Shown here piece by piece: positions 15,310 through 23,821 of a DNA stretch of 38,179 bases. The translations under genes were made by a program, and so were the position numbers. The notes beneath the pieces were generated by a model. That model ran no database searches. It worked only from the letters and a program-made list of their open reading frames with translations, and was not told where the DNA came from. Source of the stretch: a virus. Each line of letters begins with the position of its first letter. The first letter of the stretch is position 1. The DNA lies in the IMG/VR virus record IMGVR_UViG_3300042691_025899, positions 1 through 38,179 of that record; one strand, given 5' to 3'.

Positions 15310-15867
15310 GTTGGTTTCCTTCGTGGTGGGGACATACGTGGATTGCCCGCCGCCGACTGTCCCCATGTCGAAGCGGATTGGTCTTGCGAAAGTGACGAGT
15401 TCGCCGTTTCGCGTGAAGTGCGTGTCGGGCAACGGACGGCGCGGGGTTTCACGGCCGAGCAGCGCAACCTCAGACAGGTGGTTCTGGTCAGCCCAGATCT
15501 CGGCGCTGCGGCGCGGGAACGCATTGGTCGCCAGCAACTTGTCGAACACCGGCTTCTCAACCTCGCAGTCACCGATGATGTATGCGACGCCGTTTCGCTC
15601 TTCGTAGCCGATACGCGTGAAGCGACCGACAGAGGACTTCGGCTCGCTGCCGTCCTTGTCGTGCATCACAACGAGCCTCGGATACGAACCACGCGTCATG
15701 TATTTCGCGGTCGCGTTCACGATTTCCATGACGCGCTCATTGTCGAACTTCTTGAGTTCCGGGTCGCTATCGCCGTCGATGGACGGGTCATAGGCGCAGA
15801 ACACCTCAAGACCATGAATCGTGACCGTCTTGCCGTTCTCGGAGATTTGATGCGAGGTCGACATCAT
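14674..15867 (-). CDS. prohead protease fused to scaffold
   Basis: About 397 aa. It starts at ATG 15867 (TAATG overlap with the preceding stop) or the adjacent ATG 15864. The N-terminal part has prohead-protease features: LVVMHD with a candidate catalytic His69, SVGRFTRIG, and FPRRSAEIW with candidate Ser121. The His-Ser distance of about 52 is close to that of HK97-type proteases, and VALLGRETPRRPLPD follows. After residue 187 the sequence is a charged, acidic, coiled-coil scaffold (EEEKKEKKEEM, EEEEEEEAEAM), followed by an SRPGRADVFAM motif. This matches phage proteins in which protease and scaffold share one frame. An internal start appears to yield the scaffold alone. Confidence 0.75.
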   Translation of the reverse strand: MMSTSHQISENGKTVTIHGLEVFCAYDPSIDGDSDPELKKFDNERVMEIVNATAKYMTRGSYPRLVVMHDKDGSEPKSSVGRFTRIGYEERNGVAYIIGDCEVEKPVFDKLLATNAFPRRSAEIWADQNHLSEVALLGRETPRRPLPDTHFTRNGELVTFARPIRFDMGTVGGGQSTYVPTTKETNMADYSKEIAALKCEMDEMKSMMKKHFGEGEEEKKEKKEEMAAEDMLAEQFAEEQGAGDGVHIDIDSHGEEEEEEEAEAMMFPASRPGRADVFAMRRENAKMQREIKALKAEISRERFGRELDAMEADGYRIPAAHRPRLIAELSASSDASALLESWRELFSRDPMGVRIDMGRSALPSADIDARQVGDLVREFAGKPEEFKKAINSRLNKR

Positions 15868-16292
15868 TATTCTGGAGGCGCGACTTGATTCACGAAATCG
15901 TTCCACATGCTCACCTTTGCGACCCAGATTATCTCGCCAGCCGATCCGCCCTCAAGAGCAGTAAAGAATACGAACGTTGGGTTCAGAGTGGTCGAAGCGA
16001 CTTGGCCGCGCCCGTCACCCGTCAATCCAACGCCGGCTCCCGGCGCTACTGAGCCAGCAAGTTCCAACTGCAACCACTGCCCATTCTGAAGCGAAACGAC
16101 TTCGCCATCCGTTGCGTGCATCGTTGCAGCGAAGTTAGAAACGCTGCCGTCCGTTACTCCGATGTGGTAGGTGAAGGCGTCATACAACCTGACTCGCCAT
16201 TGCTTCCCGCCCCCCGGCACCTTGCTGACAGCGCGGAACGGAGGGATATTTCCCTCTGCCACAAGGTTCACGGTGTTGTTCATCGTGCTCAT
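15867..16292 (-). CDS. decoration-like capsid protein, GVTDGSV family (copy 2)
   Basis: 141 aa, ATG at 16292. It shares with copy 1 an AEGNIPPFRAV segment, HIGVTDGSV, MHATDGEVVSLQ, APGAGVGLTGDGRG and FFTALEGGSAGEIIWVAKV. The stop TAA overlaps the start of the protease/scaffold gene as TAATG. It lies between the MuF head protein and the protease. A role in capsid decoration is inferred from the similarity to copy 1 and from location; the copies may instead form head fibres or occupy different capsid sites. Confidence 0.6.
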   Translation of the reverse strand: MSTMNNTVNLVAEGNIPPFRAVSKVPGGGKQWRVRLYDAFTYHIGVTDGSVSNFAATMHATDGEVVSLQNGQWLQLELAGSVAPGAGVGLTGDGRGQVASTTLNPTFVFFTALEGGSAGEIIWVAKVSMWNDFVNQVAPPE

Positions 16293-16340
16293 GTCGCTAC
16301 TGATGGTATCACGCGTCGGTATTCATACAAGCCATAGTGT

Positions 16341-17453
16341 TCACCCGCTGATGAAACCGGGGTCAGGGAACTGCCCGCTGTCAATCAATTGCTGCCGACG
16401 CCCATTGTGCTTCTTGATTGCTGCATAGTCCGGAACACCCTCCTCATCCGTCCAACCCCTTGAAGCCGCCACAACCAGCGGGATCGGCTTCCATCGGCAT
16501 CGGCAGTTGAAGCCGCCGGGTGTGGGAATCCCTTGTGCGTCGATCTGCTCTACCGTCGCCACGTAACCGTCCATGGCCTTGTGGGTATCACGGGTGCGGT
16601 TGTCTTTCGTGGAGGTGAACTGCATGACAGGGACGAACGCCTTGACCTCCGAATCGCGAACGATGTCAAGTTGCCCCTGTGTCTGCGCCCGGTTGATGTT
16701 GGTGCGGTAGACCGTTTCCAGCCGGGCGTCCGTCAAGTCCGTCCCGGTGGCCAGAACTGTCTGCTCAATGAAGTCGCCGACACCCAACTTTGTCAACCTC
16801 TTGCCCGCAACCGACTTCGCCACCTTGCCCTCAATGACCTTGGCTAGGAGTTCTTTCGTCGCTTCTACCTGCTTCTGCGACATTCCCGTGACGAAGAACG
16901 CGCTCTGCGCCAGTTGCTGAACACCGGGTGATCGACGCCTCCGGACTTCCGCTGGCAAGGCTGCAGGAGCGCGGCCCTCTGGAGGGCGGGTGAGGGCCGG
17001 AAAGATCACTCGGGCGAGTTCTGGGCTCGTCTCCACGATCTTGCGAAGGGCAGTCGCAGCCTCGTCCCTCCGCATCTCGTTGGCTGCAGCGAAGGCGTAG
17101 TCAATCAGACGATCCCACTTCTCCCTCGTCAGCGGGATTGCCGTCATGAAGCGCGAGATGACCTCTCGCGCTGGGCCGGACTCAAATCGCAGGAGCATCT
17201 CAGGGACATCCCTGTCAAACGTGATCGGCTTCGGGATGGGCTTCTTGACACCTATCCCAGCCTCAATGAGGGTCTGTCCTGCACCTGTCGCCCACGAAGC
17301 CAGCAGTATCGCGGCTGTGTCCTGCGCCCAACGATCCCATTCGGCTGCGCCGCCGCCGCCGCGGACCTGCGCGGCCACGGCCTTTCGGTACGCGTCCTTG
17401 CCATCAGCGAGCAGGGAGCGGAACAGGTCGTTGATGGACGGCCTAACGGCCAT
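16341..17453 (-). CDS. MuF-type head morphogenesis protein
   Basis: The start is taken as ATG 17453 (MAVRPSINDLF), overlapping the portal stop by 11 bases; a TTG at 17462 is a weaker choice. The protein of about 370 aa has a long helical N-terminal part. The C-terminal domain is of MuF/SPP1-gp7 type: TDLTDARLETVYRTNINRAQ, then TRDTHKAMDGYVA and PGGFNCRCRWKPIPL. The R-N-x-RA and CRC motifs are characteristic of this minor head protein family, whose members are packaged with the portal. Placement directly after the portal is the family's usual place. Confidence 0.8.
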   Translation of the reverse strand: MAVRPSINDLFRSLLADGKDAYRKAVAAQVRGGGGAAEWDRWAQDTAAILLASWATGAGQTLIEAGIGVKKPIPKPITFDRDVPEMLLRFESGPAREVISRFMTAIPLTREKWDRLIDYAFAAANEMRRDEAATALRKIVETSPELARVIFPALTRPPEGRAPAALPAEVRRRRSPGVQQLAQSAFFVTGMSQKQVEATKELLAKVIEGKVAKSVAGKRLTKLGVGDFIEQTVLATGTDLTDARLETVYRTNINRAQTQGQLDIVRDSEVKAFVPVMQFTSTKDNRTRDTHKAMDGYVATVEQIDAQGIPTPGGFNCRCRWKPIPLVVAASRGWTDEEGVPDYAAIKKHNGRRQQLIDSGQFPDPGFISG

Positions 17454-18915
17454 GATCCTCAAGCAGCCATGCGCGGCGGGAGAAGGACGCTGGCTGCATC
17501 GGAGAGGGTTGCCCCTCCGGAGCGGCGGATTCGCCGAGCATCGCCGTCAGGGGATTCGCGCCGCCTTGCGACGAACCGAGGATCGGCTCATCCTGCTTCG
17601 GCTCCGACAAACCGAGCAAGTCTCGCACTTCCCTCTCGGCCACCTTGCCGCCCATGTCGACGAACGCCCGGATCGCCTCCAGCCGCTCCTTCGGGTCAGG
17701 ACGCTCGGGTGCAAACTCAAACCGGAGCGCCGAGATCTCTTCTTCCGCCGCGCCAAGCATCTTGGCGATTACGCGGACGAAATCGTTGGTCATGCTGTCC
17801 GCAAGCGCATCGGCGTGATACCGGATGATTCTGGAAAGCGTGTCGGCATGCAGCGAAGCAACGCCTGAACCCATGCCCGTCGCACCGGACTCGCTTGACA
17901 GGTTCTGGCCGAGTATCGCCTCCTTGATCTTGCCCGAGAACCAGTTGACCAGTTCCATGAAGACCTGCGCACGGCCAGCGTTCGGCTCCTTGATGTCGAT
18001 GTCGTAGATCTTCTCCGTTCCCGACTGCGGGATAAGAACCGAGTTGTCGTTCGTCAGGTTGGCGAGAACCTGCTCCATCATCTCTCGCCCCGCATCTTGG
18101 CCGAGCGGGTAATAGCCCACGCGAATCCCCATCGCGTATCGCTCTGCGTAGGTGATCGCGTCCTGCAGAATCTCCTGCTTCGCCAACCACATGAACCAGC
18201 AGACGTCGCGTGCGCCTACGCCTCGGTAAATGGACTCAGACGCGTTTGGGTCGTTGAAGTCAGGCGCGGCAACAAACACGCGATGAAGCACGATTGCACG
18301 TCGCTCCTGCTCCGTGAAGATATGCACGCGGCTGTCAAAGCCGATGTTCTGCGCGTTCGGCCCATGGTTGCCGTAGTCCGCACCGACGCGCATTGCGAGG
18401 TTGCCGCGCTGGTCGTAAGCAAGGGTGTCCGGGTGGAACGGATACCACTCCTTGACGGACACGCCGAGGCGCGGATCTCGCTGATACACCAAGTTGCAGG
18501 CCGAGTTGCCATACCACACCGCCTCGTGCATGGAACGCACGAAATCGCTGCGGCGCGGCATTGATTCGAAGATCTTGCCGATGCGCTCGGCCAGCGCCTG
18601 AAGTCGAGGGTTGTCGCTGTCGTCGGCAACTACCGCCCATTCAAGGGACGCGAGCGTGACCTGTAGCGAGCGCAGGACGCCTTCGATGTCGGCGTCCGCA
18701 CGCATCATCTGCTGATACTGCGGGTTCAGCCTGTATGCGAGGCTGCTGTTCCGGAGCATCTTGTCCGCGGTCGTGAAGAACGATCGCTGGACTTCTACGG
18801 TGGTTGCCAGCGGGTTCGTAATCCCGCGCTGAACCGGAGCCGGGAGCGGCTTGCGAGGACGCTGCTTGGGCGTCAACCCGTTAGCCATCGCGTTCGCGTC
18901 AGGGGTGTCGCTCAT
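17443..18915 (-). CDS. portal protein (DUF935 / Mu gp29-like)
   Basis: 490 aa, ATG at 18915 with a TAATG overlap to the preceding gene; a longer upstream frame exists but overlaps that gene. Typical features are QRSFFTTADKMLRNSSLAYR near the N-terminus, DIEGVLRSLQVTLASLEWAV, MHEAVWYGNSACNLVYQRDP, then FMWLAKQEILQDAITYAERY. The C-terminal part has RIIRYHADALADSMTNDFVR, a helix diagnostic of DUF935-type portals. The protein forms the dodecameric DNA entry channel in the capsid. The MuF protein follows, as usual. Confidence 0.85.
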   Translation of the reverse strand: MSDTPDANAMANGLTPKQRPRKPLPAPVQRGITNPLATTVEVQRSFFTTADKMLRNSSLAYRLNPQYQQMMRADADIEGVLRSLQVTLASLEWAVVADDSDNPRLQALAERIGKIFESMPRRSDFVRSMHEAVWYGNSACNLVYQRDPRLGVSVKEWYPFHPDTLAYDQRGNLAMRVGADYGNHGPNAQNIGFDSRVHIFTEQERRAIVLHRVFVAAPDFNDPNASESIYRGVGARDVCWFMWLAKQEILQDAITYAERYAMGIRVGYYPLGQDAGREMMEQVLANLTNDNSVLIPQSGTEKIYDIDIKEPNAGRAQVFMELVNWFSGKIKEAILGQNLSSESGATGMGSGVASLHADTLSRIIRYHADALADSMTNDFVRVIAKMLGAAEEEISALRFEFAPERPDPKERLEAIRAFVDMGGKVAEREVRDLLGLSEPKQDEPILGSSQGGANPLTAMLGESAAPEGQPSPMQPASFSRRAWLLEDHGR

Positions 18916-19364
18916 TAGATTCCTGAGAGGCAAGGATGCCCGGTTAGTCTTCGTGCCCAGAACACCTCGCCGGGAGCGAACCGCTCCAGCGCGATGAACT
19001 GCGCTAGTTGCCATTGATTCTGCGAGGCTTCGTAGAACGGTATGACGGTTCCGTTGCTGCCTAGCCGCAGCAGTTTGCCAGCGTTCCAGAACGAATATGC
19101 GGCACCGTCTGTTCCTGCGCGAACAAGAACGTTGAGCCCCGTCTGCAGCGTAACCAAGCCGCCCGTTACGGCATGAAACTGCGTTTCGTTCATTGCAACC
19201 GAGCCATCGGTCACTCCGATGATTGGAACGTCTTGTAATGACGGGTCGGTGTTCTCAAACACCCCCGGCATAACACGGAAGTTTACTTGAGCCATAGTTA
19301 CAACCGAGAACGGCAGAATGTTCATCTCGGCTGTCAGCGGAGGGCAGGTGGATGTATTTAGCAT
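18915..19364 (-). CDS. decoration-like capsid protein, GVTDGSV family (copy 3)
   Basis: 149 aa. The start ATG 19364 is preferred over the internal MNILPF because the family needs the TAEMNILPFSVV segment, which aligns with AEGNIPPFRAV of copy 2. It further has IIGVTDGSV, FHAVTGGLVTLQ, LRLGSNGTV and FIALERFAPGEVFWARRL. The C-terminus overlaps the portal start as TAATG. It lies just upstream of the portal, away from the capsid gene, which is unusual for a decoration protein. Confidence 0.6.
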   Translation of the reverse strand: MLNTSTCPPLTAEMNILPFSVVTMAQVNFRVMPGVFENTDPSLQDVPIIGVTDGSVAMNETQFHAVTGGLVTLQTGLNVLVRAGTDGAAYSFWNAGKLLRLGSNGTVIPFYEASQNQWQLAQFIALERFAPGEVFWARRLTGHPCLSGI

Positions 19365-19373
19365 CGCGTCGGC

Positions 19374-19865
19374 TCAGTGAGGAACGATTGCCGGAGGAAG
19401 TACTGAATACGGCCATCCATAAACACGAGCAGCCCAAACGATCTGACCTGCCGCCGTGCTGTTCTCCATGGCAACGAAATGAACTATCTGCGCGGTCAAC
19501 TGAAACTCCGGCTGCGGGATGTTTCCGACCCGCCCATCGGCTCGTGATTGCAGATAAGCACCAGCGGTAAATGCTTCCGCGGATTCTACTTGACAGTAAT
19601 CCGACGCCTGAAGCGTGACCTGACCGTCATACTCGGCGTGAAGTTGCTTACCCTCGGCATACACCGAGCCATCCGTGACGCCGACGATTGGGCTGGCTAT
19701 CTCTTTCTCATATGGACCGGTCGCGGTTCCAACCAGCGGATAGTCAAGCGCGAATGCAGTCTTGTCCGAGATGTTCGCTGCCCGATACACGCTGACGCAG
19801 CGAAACGGGAACAGATCATCCTCGCCACGCCACACCAACGGGACTGTGATTCGATTATGACTCAT
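19374..19865 (-). CDS. decoration-like capsid protein, GVTDGSV family (copy 4)
   Basis: About 163 aa. ATG 19865 (MSHNRITVPLVW) is chosen; it overlaps the end of the upstream gene and lies near the expected N-terminus. It contains DDLFPFRCVSV, IVGVTDGSV, LHAEYDGQVTLQ, AFTAGAYLQSRADGRVG and HFVAMENSTAAGQIVWAARV. It therefore has the complete family pattern. Copy 3 follows directly and a divergent copy precedes, so three family members stand in a row here. Confidence 0.6.
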   Translation of the reverse strand: MSHNRITVPLVWRGEDDLFPFRCVSVYRAANISDKTAFALDYPLVGTATGPYEKEIASPIVGVTDGSVYAEGKQLHAEYDGQVTLQASDYCQVESAEAFTAGAYLQSRADGRVGNIPQPEFQLTAQIVHFVAMENSTAAGQIVWAARVYGWPYSVLPPAIVPH

Positions 19866-20415
19866 AACGAGCGAAGTATGATCGGAGGATGATGGCGGAA
19901 ATAATGTCGCCGGACTGACCCGGCTCAAGTGCCTGCACCGCAGCATCTAGAAGCGTAAATCCCGTTGCGACGTTTCCCTCGAACGGAACTACCCACCCAA
20001 GGTTCTGGTCGTAAACCGTGTTGAGGAAATCGCCGCACTTGACGTTATAGGTGTTTATTGCTTCCCCGGCAATCGTCTGCCATCCGATCTGAACCTGCAC
20101 GATTGGGCCGTTCTGTACAGGAATCAACTGTCCCGGCATGCACGCGGTTGGGCTCTGCTTCAAGTCTCCACTGGTTGTGTGACTATACGGCGGCACCGTT
20201 TGCCCCAGCCAGACGCCATCGCTTGATGCCGCCGAGCCATCTACAAAGAGCACCCTCGGCACGGCAAACGATTGAAGGAGTTGCCCCAAGAAACTGGGCT
20301 GCGCCGCTCCAAGATTGTTTCGGATTGAGATCGGGCTGTATACCGGAATCTGGCTAGATGCAACTAGCGGGACGCCTCCCGATTCGCCGCTGAAGAATGA
20401 CGAGTGAACGCTCAC
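19855..20415 (-). CDS. divergent decoration-like protein (copy 5)
   Basis: About 186 aa from GTG 20415 (VSVHSSFFSGESGG), two bases after the preceding stop; a longer frame upstream overlaps the previous gene and reads as shadow sequence. It lacks the exact GVTDGSV motif but has PRVLFVDGSAASSDGVWLGQ, a GQLIPVQNGPIVQVQIG strand pair, AGEAINTYNVKCGDFL and the C-terminal ALEPGQSGDIISAIILRSYF. The last element matches the ALExxxAGEIIxxxR ending of the other copies. I infer a diverged member of the same family. Confidence 0.5.
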   Translation of the reverse strand: MSVHSSFFSGESGGVPLVASSQIPVYSPISIRNNLGAAQPSFLGQLLQSFAVPRVLFVDGSAASSDGVWLGQTVPPYSHTTSGDLKQSPTACMPGQLIPVQNGPIVQVQIGWQTIAGEAINTYNVKCGDFLNTVYDQNLGWVVPFEGNVATGFTLLDAAVQALEPGQSGDIISAIILRSYFARYES

Positions 20416-20417
20416 GG

Positions 20418-21884
20418 TTAGATCTCGCCTCGGCGCTTGAGGTCCAGCGCGATCGCGACTGCCTGCTTCTGCGGCTTGCCCTCGTGAATGAGCGTGCGGA
20501 TCTTGTCGGCCACTGCTGCGTCCTTCGCGGCGATCATCTTGAGGCCAGAGCGCACGTCTTCCGACTCCTCTGGCTGAGCGGCCTCGGACTTCGGCACGCA
20601 GTCGGGGACGGTCTTGCCGTCCTTCTGCTTCGTGCCGACCGCCTCGTAGCCCTGCCAGCAGGCGTCGGACAGCGCGTTCGTGGACTTCGCGCCGGGGCGA
20701 TTGTTCCAAGCCTGCGGATACTTTTTCATGTCTCTGGCGTCGGCTACGCAAATCTCGGCGATGCTCTTCGCTTGAAAGACAAGTCCCTTCGCGCCATCGA
20801 GAATCGCATCTGCTTCTGCACGCCTGTACGCGGCTTTGAGCTCTTGGAGTTCATCCATCAGAGCCCTTTCTTCCATCTTGAAATCCGAAGGCACAGACGC
20901 AAACTTCACCTTCGCGCCGGGGCGGGAGGACTTGAACGCCGCATCTACGGCCCTGTCGCCAAACTCAGCGCGAACGATGTCCGAGATCAGCGATCCCTTG
21001 TCCCATTCGCTGATCTTCTGCTCTCCGATTGAGACTCGACCGCGCTGTATCTTTGACTTCCACAGGTCGAAGACTTTTGCCTTCGGCTGCGACTTGAGTT
21101 CGTTGTAACGATCAATGATCTTCTGCGAGTTGTCCATCGCCGCCTTCGCGCCGGGGCGGGCGTGATAGGAACCTCCCGAATAATCGTCGGCCACCGAGAC
21201 ATTGACCATTGGCGAGATCTTGTTCTTCCTCAGCACCTCACGGATCGCGGCGACGTCGGACTTGTCGTAAACGATGATCCCCTTCGCGTCGGTGTCGACA
21301 GCGAAGTCATACATCAGTTCAAGGATTTTCTTCCGCTGCGGGTGACCAGCGAGTCTCGCGGCAAACTCGGTTCTCTTTCCGGGGCGGGAGGCGCGGCTTC
21401 GCAGCGCGAGAATCTCGTGCCCTGTCTCTTCGGCAAGTTCCAGCAGATCGTCGTCTCCGACGCGCTTCGCGTGCGCGATCGCCTCATCCACGATCTTCTC
21501 CATGGCTTTGTGATTTGAAATCGTGACCGGCTTCATGAGTTTCGCAGCCAGTTGATCTGAGCGTTCCATTCGTGCATTCTCCTGCTTGTCCTTGAGTTGC
21601 TCAAACTTTCGGGCCGCCCACGACTTTCCGGAATCGCCTCCCCAAAGGAGCCAAGCGATGTATCCTGCATCGTCCTCGCCGCCCGACTTGTTCTTCTCGT
21701 GACGATTGAAGAACGCATGCATCCGCCGAACCGTCTCTGGGGACAGGTGCTTGCGGTTGCTGATGTCCCTCGCTCGCGCCACACCGATGGCCGTTCCGCC
21801 CTTCCCGTGCTTCTTTCGGAGTTCAAGGCCACGCCTCGCGTTTGAGGCCATCTCCTCAGTCGGTTGAAGGTCGATCTCGGCCAT
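20418..21884 (-). CDS. multi-module head-region protein with RPGAK repeats
   Basis: 488 aa, ATG at 21884. It is modular. Near the N-terminus are HLSPETVRRMHAFFNRHEKN and AGYIAWLLWGGDSGKSW, a motif common in phage head-region proteins. The middle holds KGIIVYDKSDVAAIREVLRK and VNVSVADDYSGGSYHA. Later come NALSDACWQGYEAVGTKQKD with GKTVPDCVPK, a second widely distributed phage module, and a helical end (LIHEGKPQKQAVAIALDLKR). The modules are separated by a short repeat, RPGK or RPGAK, at about residues 167, 243, 321 and 396. It sits between large terminase and the decoration-like genes. The function is unknown; an internal head protein or a protease substrate is possible. Confidence 0.65.
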   Translation of the reverse strand: MAEIDLQPTEEMASNARRGLELRKKHGKGGTAIGVARARDISNRKHLSPETVRRMHAFFNRHEKNKSGGEDDAGYIAWLLWGGDSGKSWAARKFEQLKDKQENARMERSDQLAAKLMKPVTISNHKAMEKIVDEAIAHAKRVGDDDLLELAEETGHEILALRSRASRPGKRTEFAARLAGHPQRKKILELMYDFAVDTDAKGIIVYDKSDVAAIREVLRKNKISPMVNVSVADDYSGGSYHARPGAKAAMDNSQKIIDRYNELKSQPKAKVFDLWKSKIQRGRVSIGEQKISEWDKGSLISDIVRAEFGDRAVDAAFKSSRPGAKVKFASVPSDFKMEERALMDELQELKAAYRRAEADAILDGAKGLVFQAKSIAEICVADARDMKKYPQAWNNRPGAKSTNALSDACWQGYEAVGTKQKDGKTVPDCVPKSEAAQPEESEDVRSGLKMIAAKDAAVADKIRTLIHEGKPQKQAVAIALDLKRRGEI

Positions 21885-21893
21885 GCGATGATC

Positions 21894-23351
21894 CTACCCT
21901 GCTGGGAACATCGGTCTACGGGGCATGTTGCTCCCGAACATACGGGTGATCGCGTCCGGTTTCTGTATGTGCTTGACAGCCAGATCGCTCTTGGAGAGCG
22001 AGCCGCGAACGGCTTCGGCGCACAGGTCGACGATGACGTCTACGGTGTCATCGTGGCTCCCTGCGGGAAACGCGAGCATCTCATCGATTACAGGCTGAAA
22101 CGCTGGGAGGACGCGGCCAGCTTCGTCGGTCGGGAATCGGAGTTTCCCTCCTTGGACGAATGGCTGCGCACCCGCCGCACGAAGGTGCTTGTCTCTGTTG
22201 CGCTCGACGGCGAGCATCGGCTGCGTTGTCATCTCCCGGAACTGGTCGAAGATGCCTTTCTGTGGGCCGTTGGCCTCCGCGAGTACGACCGAGACGCCTC
22301 GCCTTGACAGCAGATCCGCCGCCATCCGCGCAAACGTGGGGAACGATTCGCGGACACGGATGATGTCCGTGACATAGCAATCACGCTTCCCATCCACCTC
22401 CGCCACGATGCAGACGGAGTAGTCAGGATCATCTCGTTCCTGCTCCCGCTTGCCGTATCCCCAATCCAGCGCGGCGATGGTTCTCGTCACCTTCGGCCGA
22501 TCTCCTTGCCGGTAGTGCCCAATCCAGCCCGGCTGGAAGATCAGCAGGTCGCTTGAAAGCGGGATCAGTTCGTAGGCGCGGGCATAAGCCATCGCGCCCA
22601 TCTCTTCGCGCTTCTTTCGCAGGTATTCCTCCGTGAACACCTCAGGCCACGGACTGATGTCCCCGCGACAGGGCAGGCGCAGCAGCGTGCTGTCCTGCTC
22701 GTGGTATCGACGCCAATCCGCGGTCACGTCATCGGTGTGGAACGGCGTTGCCGTCTTCCAAACGCGGCTGTCAAACTCCGCGGCGGGATCAAGCATCGGC
22801 ATCCAGATGTTTGCCACCGCCTCCTTCACTTGATCGCGGAGCGTTGGCTGCAGGACGGCGTTCCGCAGGTCGCAGATGTCATCGAACCAAAGGACGTCCG
22901 CACGGCCACCCGTCCGGCCGAACACGCCGGAGCCCTGAACGGAAGGGTCGCGCCGTGATGGCAAACCCGGCGCTGTCACGCTCCATGATGTCACGGCTTC
23001 TTCGCCAGCCTTGATCTTGACACCGGGGAACACGGCTCGGAACGCGTCGGATCGGATGATCTCGCGGATGAACTTCGTCGTTTGCCCTGCGGCCTCGTCG
23101 TTCTGGCTGACGATCTTGAACCGGGTTCCGGGCCTGACTCCCAGCCACCACGCTGTCATGAACGCCATCGTCGTCGTCTTGGCGTGTCCACGAGGGATCT
23201 CGGCGTACCAAGAGAACGCTGTCAATGCCTGATGGATGAGTTCGCGTTGGATGTCGCTGACTGGCTTGTTCATCGCCAGAGCGATGAAGCCGAGCGGATT
23301 CTCGCGTGCGTCTGCGACCGTCTGTTGTGGCAGAAGAGTCTGTCTCGTCAC
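21894..23351 (-). CDS. terL: large terminase subunit
   Basis: 485 aa, GTG at 23351 overlapping the small terminase stop as GTGA. The ATPase domain has a Walker A-like PRGHAKTT at residues 53-60 and a Walker B VLWFDD with acidic residues 157-158. The nuclease domain has the metal-binding Asp296 in IAALDWGYG, VVLAEANGPQKG with Glu359, and Asp434/435 in GSHDDTVD. This is the packaging motor that cuts concatemeric DNA and drives it into the prohead. Length and motif order are normal for the family. Confidence 0.92.
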   Translation of the reverse strand: MTRQTLLPQQTVADARENPLGFIALAMNKPVSDIQRELIHQALTAFSWYAEIPRGHAKTTTMAFMTAWWLGVRPGTRFKIVSQNDEAAGQTTKFIREIIRSDAFRAVFPGVKIKAGEEAVTSWSVTAPGLPSRRDPSVQGSGVFGRTGGRADVLWFDDICDLRNAVLQPTLRDQVKEAVANIWMPMLDPAAEFDSRVWKTATPFHTDDVTADWRRYHEQDSTLLRLPCRGDISPWPEVFTEEYLRKKREEMGAMAYARAYELIPLSSDLLIFQPGWIGHYRQGDRPKVTRTIAALDWGYGKREQERDDPDYSVCIVAEVDGKRDCYVTDIIRVRESFPTFARMAADLLSRRGVSVVLAEANGPQKGIFDQFREMTTQPMLAVERNRDKHLRAAGAQPFVQGGKLRFPTDEAGRVLPAFQPVIDEMLAFPAGSHDDTVDVIVDLCAEAVRGSLSKSDLAVKHIQKPDAITRMFGSNMPRRPMFPAG

Positions 23352-23821
23352 GACTTGGGCTTGATTGACGCTGCGACTGCCTTCATCTGTTCATCGGTGA
23401 TGCTGGCAATGAGGGCGACGTTCTCGGTGCTTTGTCCTTCGTGGAGGCGCTCAAGCCTGTACGCCTCGATCACCAGATCGGCGTTGTTTCGGTCGAGCAT
23501 CGCAAGCGTCTGGACAGCGCGAATCTTGTCGCGGATGTCCGTCGCGGGATCTGCCAGTATCCGACCCACGATGCGCGGGGCGGCGATGTAGGCCTCGGAC
23601 GGGATGTCCCATCGCATCTTGACAGCGCGACGGATGAGCGACATTGTCTCGGCTGCGCCGTGCGCCTCCAGAGGGCCGGAGACGAGCGGAGTTGGCTCCG
23701 GGGCGGACGCTGCCCCTTTCCCCTCGGCTTCCTTCGCTTCGCGTGCGAGGGTGGTGTTGGGGACGGGGCGAGGCCGATTGGCTTTGGGCTTCGGCTCGCT
23801 GCGCGGGTTGTTGCGGCTCAT
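23348..23821 (-). CDS. terS: putative small terminase subunit
   Basis: About 157 aa. ATG 23821 (MSRNNPRSEPKPKANRP) is chosen because AGGAGGG lies just upstream; a longer frame has no such site. The N-terminus is basic and proline-rich. The C-terminal half is helical (IRDKIRAVQTLAMLDRNNAD, then AYRLERLHEG). It is assigned mainly by position immediately before the large terminase with a GTGA overlap. Small terminases recognise the packaging site and diverge quickly, so sequence support is modest. Confidence 0.65.
   Translation of the reverse strand: MSRNNPRSEPKPKANRPRPVPNTTLAREAKEAEGKGAASAPEPTPLVSGPLEAHGAAETMSLIRRAVKMRWDIPSEAYIAAPRIVGRILADPATDIRDKIRAVQTLAMLDRNNADLVIEAYRLERLHEGQSTENVALIASITDEQMKAVAASIKPKS

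Noticed and set aside
19855-20751. Longer version of the divergent decoration gene
   Set aside because: The extra N-terminal part is a shadow of the overlapping RPGAK protein. The GTG at 20415 right after that gene's stop is a better start.
21884-21900. GCAGGGTAGGATCAT on the minus strand as a copy of the early promoter motif
   Set aside because: It lies in the end of the terminase gene, where it encodes PAG and the stop codon, and lacks the -35 and the ACCCT arm.
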